Below are positions 57,650 through 64,000 of a stretch of 64,000 nucleotides of DNA, in pieces (position 1 is the stretch's first letter; each line of letters begins with the position of its first letter). The notes beneath the pieces are model-generated. The model was not told the DNA's origin and searched no databases. It saw nothing but the letters and a program-made list of their open reading frames with translations. The stretch comes from Prochlorococcus marinus CUG1415 (lineage in GTDB: Bacteria > Cyanobacteriota > Cyanobacteriia > PCC-6307 > Cyanobiaceae). The stretch is from NCBI RefSeq assembly GCF_017696015.1, contig NZ_JAAORL010000001.1, positions 868,001-932,000 on the forward strand. The letters are read 5' to 3'. The position numbers and the translations under genes were made by a program.

Positions 57650-60600
57650 TTAATAATTATGGATTTCTTGTAGAGAGTAAATATCAATTCTATTACTTTG
57701 CAACGCTTTGATTGCTTTAATGGCTGCCTTAGCTCCAGGTATCGTTGTAAAAGTTGGAATATTATATTCTAAAGCAGCACGTCTTAGATATGCATCATCA
57801 TGAAGAGCCTGCGATCCTATAGGAGTATTTATTATTAATTGAACAAGCCCCGAACGAATTAGATCCTCTATATTTGGTCTACCTTCATGTACTTTTAGCA
57901 CTTCTTCAACTTGAATATCTAAATCAACCAAGAATGAGGCTGTACCTTTCGTTGCGATTAATTTAAATCCTAAAGTCAACAATTCCCTAGCAATTTCTTC
58001 AAGATTTTTTTTATCTAAATCATTAGTAGACAAAAAAGCTACTCCCTCAGTAGGAACACCATTTCCTGCTGCCAATTCCGATTTAGCATAAGCAATTCCG
58101 AAATCTTCAGCTAAACCCATTACTTCTCCAGTAGATCTCATTTCAGGACCAAGGAGGGTATCAGATCCAGGAAATCTTTTGAAAGGCAACACAGCTTCTT
58201 TTACTGCCTGATATTTTGGAGAAAATTCTTTGGTAAAATTAATATCTTCTAATCTAAAGCCTAGCATTAACTGGGTAGCTAATTTTGCAACAGGTTTACC
58301 GATGGCCTTTGAAACAAATGGGACCGTTCTAGAAGCTCTTGGATTTGCCTCAAGAATAAATAATTTGTTTTCATTATTATTTAAATTAGTAACTGCAAAT
58401 TGCAAATTAATTAAACCAACAACATTTAATCTTTTTGCAATTAATTTAGTCCAGTTCTTTACTTTCTCTAATGTGGATGTTGAAAGAGAGATGGATGGTA
58501 AACAACAAGCTGAATCGCCAGAATGAATCCCTGCAGGTTCCACATGTTCCATTAGACCAGCTATTACAACTGAACCTTCTGCATCACATAAAGCATCAAC
58601 ATCTATCTCAATGGCATTATTCAAATATTGATCAAGAAGGATTGGATGATCAGGCGATACCTTGACTGCCTCAGAGATGTATCTCGATAATTCCTTCTCA
58701 TCTTTAACAATTTCCATTGCTCTTCCTCCTAAAACGTAGGAGGGTCTTACAACCAATGGGAATCCAATATTTTTTGCTACTGTTTGTGCTTCATTTTGAT
58801 TACGCGCTATTCCATTTAAAGGTTGCCTAATCCTTAATTCTTCAAGTATTTTTGTAAATTCCTCCCTATCTTCAGCTAAATCGATAGAGATTGGAGAAGT
58901 CCCAAGAATTTTTGATCCAGTTTTAACCCCATAATTAGATTTAAGCCATTCAAATAAAGGTAATGATAATTTCAGCGGGGTTTGCCCACCAAATTGAATA
59001 ATCAAACCATAAGGATTTTCAGCTTCTATTATGTTGAGTACATCTTCCAAAGTTACAGGTTCAAAATATAAAATATCGCTAGTATCGTAATCAGTTGATA
59101 CAGTTTCAGGGTTACTATTAACCATTATTGTTTTGTAACCATTTGTAGAAGCTTGATATGACGCATGACAACAACAGTAATCAAATTCTATTCCCTGACC
59201 AATTCTGTTTGGACCTCCTCCAAGAATCATGATTTTTTCTGATTCTTTATTTTGCGAAATTTCGCTATCAAAAGTTGGAGCATTTAAATTAAAGAAAGAC
59301 TCCTCGTATGTTGAATAATGATAAGGAGTTGAGGATGAGAACTCTGCGGAACAAGTATCAACAGTTTTATATATTGGTAATATATTCAATTCTTTTCTAT
59401 ATCTTCTTACTTCAAAAAAATCAGAATTAGTTAACTTAGCTATCTGCTGATCTGAAAAGCCTAATTGTTTAGCATTTAGCATTAAATCTCTATCTAGATC
59501 ATGAAGTTCTTTCCCTTTCAAAATATCATTTTCAAAATCAAAGATATGACGTAATTTTTCGATAAACCATAAATCTATATTAGTAACTTCTTGAATAAAA
59601 GAATTAGTTTTCCCTAGCTCCATAGCTTTTTTAACTATGAGAATTCTTTCCGATGTGGGGTTTCTTAAACTATTCTTTATTTGATTCTCGCTCTTAAATT
59701 CATCTAGCAAATCACATTCCCAGCCAAAAACACCTACTTCTAAGGACCTTAATGCTTTCTGAAATGATTCTTCAAAAGAGCGACCAATTGCCATTGACTC
59801 GCCTACGGATTTCATGGCAGTGCTTAAGGTATTTGACGAACCTTTAAACTTTTCAAAGGCAAACCTAGGAATTTTGGTAACTACATAATCAATTGAAGGT
59901 TCAAAACATGCAGGTGTTTTTTTTGTAATGTCGTTAATAATCTCATCAAGTGTGAAGCCAACCGATAATAAGGCTGCAATCTTTGCTATGGGAAATCCAG
60001 TTGCTTTACTGGCCAAAGCAGAGGATCTACTCACGCGAGGATTCATTTCTATTACAATTACTTCTCCATTAGTAGGATTTATTGCAAATTGAATATTACT
60101 TCCTCCGGTTTCAACGCCTACCTCTCTAATAATTTTCAATGACAAGTCCCTCAATCTCTGATACTCCTTATCTGTTAAAGTCTGCGCAGGAGCTACAGTA
60201 ATCGAATCTCCAGTATGGACACCCATTGGGTCTAAATTCTCAATGCTGCAAACTATTACTACGTTATCTGCAGTATCTCTCATCACCTCTAATTCAAACT
60301 CCTTCCATCCAATAAGTGATTTTTCAATCAATATTTGATTACTTGGACTTTCCTCTAAACCTGTTTTACACAATTCGATAAATTCTTCAAGGTTAAAAGC
60401 TATTCCACCTCCTACACCACCTAAAGTAAATGCAGGCCTTATTATAAGAGGATAAGAGTTAATTTTTTGTGATACTTCTTTAGCTTCATGTAAGTTAGAT
60501 GCTATACCAGATGGACAAACATTTATATTTATTTTTTCCATCGATTCTTTAAACAGCTTTCTATCTTCAGCTTTATTAATAGCTTTTAAGTCAGCACCAA

Positions 60601-60946
60601 TTAACTCAACATTATTTTTTTTCAAGAAATCTAACTCTGATAACTTAACGGCAAGATTCAAAGCGGTTTGACCTCCCATGGTGGGAAGAATTGCATCCGG
60701 TTTTTCTCTTAAAATGATCTGAGAGACAATTTCAGGAGTCAATGGTTCAATATATGTTTTGCTAGCGATCTCAGGGTCAGTCATTATTGATGCCGGATTT
60801 GAATTTATCAAGATAATTTCATAACCAGCTTTTCTTAAAGCTTTACAAGCTTGAGTGCCAGAGTAATCAAATTCGCATGCTTGTCCTATAACAATCGGGC
60901 CTGAACCTAGAATTAGAATTTTTTTAAGATCACCTCTTTGAGGCAT
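57650..60946 (-). CDS. carB: Carbamoyl-phosphate synthase large chain
   Basis: This 1098-residue enzyme makes carbamoyl phosphate for arginine and pyrimidines. Two homologous ATP-grasp halves are visible: [20 protein letters not shown] opens the first and [19 protein letters not shown] the second. The C-terminal MGS-like allosteric domain contains [14 protein letters not shown]. Length is normal. The small chain is not in the window. Confidence 0.97.
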   Translation of the reverse strand: MPQRGDLKKILILGSGPIVIGQACEFDYSGTQACKALRKAGYEIILINSNPASIMTDPEIASKTYIEPLTPEIVSQIILREKPDAILPTMGGQTALNLAVKLSELDFLKKNNVELIGADLKAINKAEDRKLFKESMEKININVCPSGIASNLHEAKEVSQKINSYPLIIRPAFTLGGVGGGIAFNLEEFIELCKTGLEESPSNQILIEKSLIGWKEFELEVMRDTADNVVIVCSIENLDPMGVHTGDSITVAPAQTLTDKEYQRLRDLSLKIIREVGVETGGSNIQFAINPTNGEVIVIEMNPRVSRSSALASKATGFPIAKIAALLSVGFTLDEIINDITKKTPACFEPSIDYVVTKIPRFAFEKFKGSSNTLSTAMKSVGESMAIGRSFEESFQKALRSLEVGVFGWECDLLDEFKSENQIKNSLRNPTSERILIVKKAMELGKTNSFIQEVTNIDLWFIEKLRHIFDFENDILKGKELHDLDRDLMLNAKQLGFSDQQIAKLTNSDFFEVRRYRKELNILPIYKTVDTCSAEFSSSTPYHYSTYEESFFNLNAPTFDSEISQNKESEKIMILGGGPNRIGQGIEFDYCCCHASYQASTNGYKTIMVNSNPETVSTDYDTSDILYFEPVTLEDVLNIIEAENPYGLIIQFGGQTPLKLSLPLFEWLKSNYGVKTGSKILGTSPISIDLAEDREEFTKILEELRIRQPLNGIARNQNEAQTVAKNIGFPLVVRPSYVLGGRAMEIVKDEKELSRYISEAVKVSPDHPILLDQYLNNAIEIDVDALCDAEGSVVIAGLMEHVEPAGIHSGDSACCLPSISLSTSTLEKVKNWTKLIAKRLNVVGLINLQFAVTNLNNNENKLFILEANPRASRTVPFVSKAIGKPVAKLATQLMLGFRLEDINFTKEFSPKYQAVKEAVLPFKRFPGSDTLLGPEMRSTGEVMGLAEDFGIAYAKSELAAGNGVPTEGVAFLSTNDLDKKNLEEIARELLTLGFKLIATKGTASFLVDLDIQVEEVLKVHEGRPNIEDLIRSGLVQLIINTPIGSQALHDDAYLRRAALEYNIPTFTTIPGAKAAIKAIKALQSNRIDIYSLQEIHNY

Positions 60947-61054
60947 AATTTAAAACGTTCATTTATTTCATGCTACTTATAAATCATCAGATTTTAATCA
61001 AGTTACTTGAAAAGCAACATTTGTTTCTATAGTATTGAAAGAAATTAATTATTT

Positions 61055-61693
61055 ATGAGCGAACTTCAGCGACTTAAAAGTTTGTTGCCTCCAGAGAATG
61101 AAAGTTGGGTATTTATTGAAGCTGCTGCTGCTATAGACCCACCTTTAATAACGCTTGAGGAAATTGGTCGTGACGAAGTAGAAATACAAATAGATTTAGA
61201 TGAATGGGATAACTTTGCAATTGACCACAGAAATTTATTATTTTGGCACGAAGTAGGAAAAATTCAAAATGACACAATTCCTAGAGATGGATGGGAAATG
61301 GCTGCTCTTGCTATAGGGCTTGGAGGAGCGATAGGGGAGTTGTGGGTACAAGATGGGCTACTTTTATTACTTGCTCTTGGTTTATCAAGTTTTGCAGGCT
61401 ATCGATTATATATAAAAAATAATTCTGAAAAAAAACTCCAAGATGCTATTTTTGCTGATGAAAGAGCTATAGATCTTGCTTGTAGATTTGGATACAGTAT
61501 CCCAAATGCTTATAAAAGTCTTGGCGGAGCATTGAAGGAGTTAATTGAGAAAACTCGAAGAAAGAAAAAGAGAAGTTTCTTTGAGGATAGATTAGATGCC
61601 TTAAGAAAAAGTGCAGAAAAAGCTAGATCAGAATTGTCTCAGCAAGAAGGTTCAGAAAAATCAGTTTCTAGCGAAAATGTATATGGACAATAA
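61055..61693 (+). CDS. DUF3318 family protein
   Basis: This 212-residue cyanobacterial protein matches DUF3318: an N-terminal soluble region with WVFIEAAAAIDPPLITLEEI, a central glycine-rich membrane segment (ALAIGLGGAIGELW and LLLLLALGLSSFAGYRLY) and a basic helical tail (EKTRRKKKRSFFEDRLDAL). Function is unknown. It overlaps rsfS by 11 bp and heads a same-strand run of four genes. Confidence 0.85.
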   Translation: MSELQRLKSLLPPENESWVFIEAAAAIDPPLITLEEIGRDEVEIQIDLDEWDNFAIDHRNLLFWHEVGKIQNDTIPRDGWEMAALAIGLGGAIGELWVQDGLLLLLALGLSSFAGYRLYIKNNSEKKLQDAIFADERAIDLACRFGYSIPNAYKSLGGALKELIEKTRRKKKRSFFEDRLDALRKSAEKARSELSQQEGSEKSVSSENVYGQ

Positions 61694-62027
61694 AAGTTTG
61701 GTTTTAATGGCAGCTAAAGCTTGTGATGAAAAAAAGGCCAAAGATATAAAACTTATAAAAATTGACAAGGTGTCATTCATAAGTGAATGGATATTGATCG
61801 CAGAAGGGTTATCAGATGTACAAGTTAGATCCATAACTAACTCTGTAGAGGGAGAGCTGAGAGAGAAGGCTAAAGTTGAACCAATAAGGAAAGAAGGAGT
61901 TAATGAAGCAAAATGGGCTTTACTAGATTACGGTGATTTGATTGTAAATATTTTTCAACCAGAAATAAGGAGATTTTATGACCTTGAATCATTCTGGAGT
62001 AATGGAGATAATCTTACATTTCCATAA
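61683..62027 (+). CDS. rsfS: Ribosomal silencing factor RsfS
   Basis: This 114-residue RsfS/Iojap protein binds L14 and blocks subunit joining when nutrients are low. Family segments are AAKACDEKKAKDIKLIKID, VSFISEWILIAEGLSDVQV, and WALLDYGDLIVNIFQPEIR ahead of FYDLESFW. I start at ATG 61683; the frame extends upstream to 61611 but only through the end of the DUF3318 gene. It overlaps that gene by 11 bp. Confidence 0.93.
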   Translation: MDNKSLVLMAAKACDEKKAKDIKLIKIDKVSFISEWILIAEGLSDVQVRSITNSVEGELREKAKVEPIRKEGVNEAKWALLDYGDLIVNIFQPEIRRFYDLESFWSNGDNLTFP

Positions 62028-62034
62028 TTATTTT

Positions 62035-62529
62035 ATGAACGAATCTAAATGTCCTGTACCTAGAGAGCAACAACCCACAAATGAATTCATTGAGTTATCA
62101 AAATCTATCATTTTTTCTTGGCCAAAAACAAAAAAATCACTAATTCTTATATTGATTAAATTCTGGTTAGGTGCTTTTGTTCTATTTCTTATTATTTCAT
62201 CAGGAAGCGTATATTTTAAAACTTCTCTTTTAAAGTATATTTTATTGAGTTTTTTTAGCAGCCTATCAATACCTCTCTTGATTTCTGTCAGATTATATCT
62301 TGGTTGGAATCATGTATTTAGGAGATTGACATCTGAAAGAGTTGAGTACGAAGAATCCGGTTGGTATGACGGTCAAGTCTGGATAAAGCCATTAGTTTTA
62401 AAAGAGAAAGAATCACTTATTGCTTCAGTTGAAGTTAAGCCTATTTTGAAAAATCTAATTCAAATTTTTTCTATTATCTTATTCTTAGGTTTATCAGGAA
62501 TATTGCTTTTTCAATATAATAATTTTTAA
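62035..62529 (+). CDS. CGLD27 family protein (DUF1230)
   Basis: This 164-residue protein of the green-lineage CGLD27/DUF1230 family begins SKCPVPREQQPTNEFIELS. Two membrane segments (FWLGAFVLFLIISSG; YILLSFFSSLSIPLLIS) precede the conserved YEESGWYDGQVWIKP. A last membrane segment is at the C-terminus. Plant and algal relatives are linked to photosynthesis or iron nutrition. I start at ATG 62035; the longer frame from 61978 overlaps rsfS and is not conserved-looking. Asparaginase starts right after its stop. Confidence 0.87.
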   Translation: MNESKCPVPREQQPTNEFIELSKSIIFSWPKTKKSLILILIKFWLGAFVLFLIISSGSVYFKTSLLKYILLSFFSSLSIPLLISVRLYLGWNHVFRRLTSERVEYEESGWYDGQVWIKPLVLKEKESLIASVEVKPILKNLIQIFSIILFLGLSGILLFQYNNF

Positions 62530-63495
62530 ATGAGTTCAAATTTCAAAAACCTCTACACATCAAATAATCCTCCTTTACAGGCAACCTTAATGAGAGGATC
62601 AAATATTGAGTCAATCCATAAAATCCATGCTGTTATTACCGACAAAAAAGGGAGAGTTTTAATGTGTGCAGGAAATCCCGAATATAAAAGTTTCATAAGG
62701 TCTGCATTAAAACCTTTTCAGGCTATCCCTTTTGTTAGCAGTGGAGCTGCATCTAAAAACAATAATGATTCAAAGTCAATTGCATTAGCATGTGGTTCAC
62801 ATAGTGGATCAAAACTTCATTCAAGGCAAGCCTTTAAAATTTTATGGGATCATGACATTGATATTAATAACCTGAAATGTCCAAAAACAAAGACAAGTCC
62901 TTTAGAACATAATTGTTCAGGTAAACATGCTGCTTTTTTAGCTACATGCAAAAAAATGAATTGGCCATTAGATAGTTATTTAAAGGGGGATCATCCACTT
63001 CAAATCGAAATATTCAGAATTGTTTCTGAATTACTGGAAATTCCCATATCTGAAATAATTGCAGAACGTGATGATTGTGGTGCCCCAACTCTTTATCTAA
63101 AATTATTAGAAATGTCCAAGTTATATTCGCTTCTAAGCAGTTCAGACAATGCTGAATTAGAACAAATAAGTAGAGCTATGACAACTAACCCAATAATGAT
63201 AAGTGATAACAATAAATTCGATACAGAAATAATTAAGGCTTCTCATGGACAAGTAATAGGTAAAGGTGGTGCCGAGGGAATTCAGTGCCTATGTAAGGTA
63301 AATGAAGGTATAGGATTGGCTTTAAAAGTAGAAGATGGTTCAAAAAGAGCCAAGCACGCTATTAGTCTGCACTTACTAAAACAACTAGATTGGATATCTG
63401 AGTTAAGAATTCAAGACCTTGAAGAAAAGGTGTTTAATTTTTCTGAAGGAGTGCGAATTGAAGTTAAAGGTCAATTAAAATTCCAAGAATCCTGA
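62530..63495 (+). CDS. Asparaginase II family protein
   Basis: This 321-residue protein matches the bacterial L-asparaginase II family (PF06089 type, thermolabile AnsA-like of Rhizobium). Visible are FIRSALKPFQAIP, CGSHSG, HNCSGKHAAFLA and DDCGAPTLYL; the conserved Ser-x-x-Lys and Cys residues form the active site. It would release ammonium from asparagine. It starts directly at the stop of CGLD27 and is the last gene of that run before the initiator tRNA. Confidence 0.88.
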   Translation: MSSNFKNLYTSNNPPLQATLMRGSNIESIHKIHAVITDKKGRVLMCAGNPEYKSFIRSALKPFQAIPFVSSGAASKNNNDSKSIALACGSHSGSKLHSRQAFKILWDHDIDINNLKCPKTKTSPLEHNCSGKHAAFLATCKKMNWPLDSYLKGDHPLQIEIFRIVSELLEIPISEIIAERDDCGAPTLYLKLLEMSKLYSLLSSSDNAELEQISRAMTTNPIMISDNNKFDTEIIKASHGQVIGKGGAEGIQCLCKVNEGIGLALKVEDGSKRAKHAISLHLLKQLDWISELRIQDLEEKVFNFSEGVRIEVKGQLKFQES

Positions 63496-63541
63496 AGAAA
63501 TAGAAAAAACACCCCTTTAACGATGTATGCTATGTATATGT

Positions 63542-63618
<77 letters not shown>

Positions 63619-63625
63619 AAGATAT

Positions 63626-63648
63626 AGCCTCCATTAGGGGGCTTTTTT
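63626..63648 (+). terminator. Rho-independent terminator after tRNA-fMet
   Basis: AGCCTCC (63626-63632) pairs with GGGGGCT (63637-63643), one G-U pair, around an ATTA loop, followed by a run of T. It is the clearest intrinsic terminator in the window and isolates the tRNA from the ORF to its right. Confidence 0.8.
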
Positions 63649-63767
63649 ATTGCAAATACTAGGTTTTCAAGTGTCAGTCCTAACTTTACTTAGAGTTCTG
63701 TGTGTGATTTAATCAGTATGTACAGGTCACGTTTATGTGGTTTCAAGTAGACTTCAGGTAGACTTTT

Positions 63768-64000
63768 ATGAAAAGATCACGCAATAAAATAAGAGATTGG
63801 GATGATGTAGTCGGTTTTTTAATGGATATTGATGCAAGATATATGGTTCGTAGGTATACAAAATCTCCATTTTTAAGCATTAGAGATAAACAAACTAAGA
63901 AACAATATTCATTAAAACCAATAAAAGCGTTTAAAAATATAGATCAAATATTATCTGTTTCAAGATTAATAGAACACGTTGGTAATCAAGAATGGAATTT
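63768..64000 (+). CDS. Unrecognised ORF beside tRNA-fMet (partial, runs off the window)
   Basis: The frame opens at ATG 63768, after an in-frame TAG at 63759, and stays open for 77 codons to the end of the window. The start reads RSRNKIRDWDDVVGFLMDID, then ARYMVRRYTKSPFLSIR and a basic stretch. I recognise no family. Position downstream of a tRNA gene is where integrases of mobile islands often lie, but nothing in these residues shows a recombinase. Confidence 0.55.
   Translation, partial: MKRSRNKIRDWDDVVGFLMDIDARYMVRRYTKSPFLSIRDKQTKKQYSLKPIKAFKNIDQILSVSRLIEHVGNQEWN

Overview
The window is a very AT-rich, densely packed cyanobacterial chromosome segment. Gene content points to Prochlorococcus, most likely a high-light-adapted lineage: oxygenic chlorophyll synthesis genes (acsF, chlH), a cytochrome b6f heme-assembly factor, a likely Psb30/Ycf12, a Ycf20-like protein, many cyanobacteria-only DUF families (DUF2237, DUF2996, DUF2949, DUF3038/DUF4335, DUF3318, DUF6447, CGLD27), a DUF1651 remnant, and very short intergenic gaps. 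The genus call is inference from family content and base composition.

Layout. 1-11.8 kb: end of uvrC, hemJ, a PHP-domain gene, cobN, ilvE, metH, then small conserved genes and an Ap4A-phosphorylase-like gene. 11.8-13.35 kb: a decayed accessory patch with a ribbon-helix-helix pseudogene, clustered TAGTCT/AGACTA repeats, a perfect hairpin and a small exported protein. 13.36-22.35 kb: pheT, rpmG-rpsR, a short RNase II/R, metG-lptC, a b6f assembly factor, cobU, trmL, tRNA-Met and clpS. 22.35-26.5 kb: a second accessory block of very small ORFs, a ribbon-helix-helix gene flanked by GTGT-S-ACAC palindromes, a secreted thioredoxin-like protein and a broken DUF1651 gene. 26.5-41.4 kb: peroxiredoxin, an FtsH-like protein, rpmF, small membrane proteins, a two-gene GDT1-type transporter, a large RNase II/R-like protein, acsF, tldD-pmbA, fmt and terC. 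41.5-63.5 kb: mfd, cyanobacterial DUF genes, a UbiH-type hydroxylase, dapB, chlH, folP-tpiA, an ABC exporter, carB and the DUF3318-rsfS-CGLD27-asparaginase run. 63.5-64 kb: initiator tRNA, a terminator and the start of an unrecognised ORF.

Functional links. metH uses a cobalamin-type cofactor, and cobN and cobU belong to the pathway that makes it. chlH, acsF and hemJ serve tetrapyrrole synthesis. metG, fmt and the two CAT tRNAs serve methionine charging and initiation. rpmG, rpsR, rpmF, rsfS, pheT and trmL serve translation.

The most interesting signals are two apparent pseudo-enzymes: an FtsH-family protein whose zinc-protease motif is destroyed while its ATPase is intact, and a 740-residue RNase II/R-family protein whose catalytic aspartates and arginine motif are gone. 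Next come the two small accessory patches with their palindromes, a DUF3038 gene lacking any ATG/GTG/TTG start that keeps its conserved N-terminus, and the ORF beside the initiator tRNA at the right edge. I found no CRISPR array, insertion sequence or recognisable new defence system.
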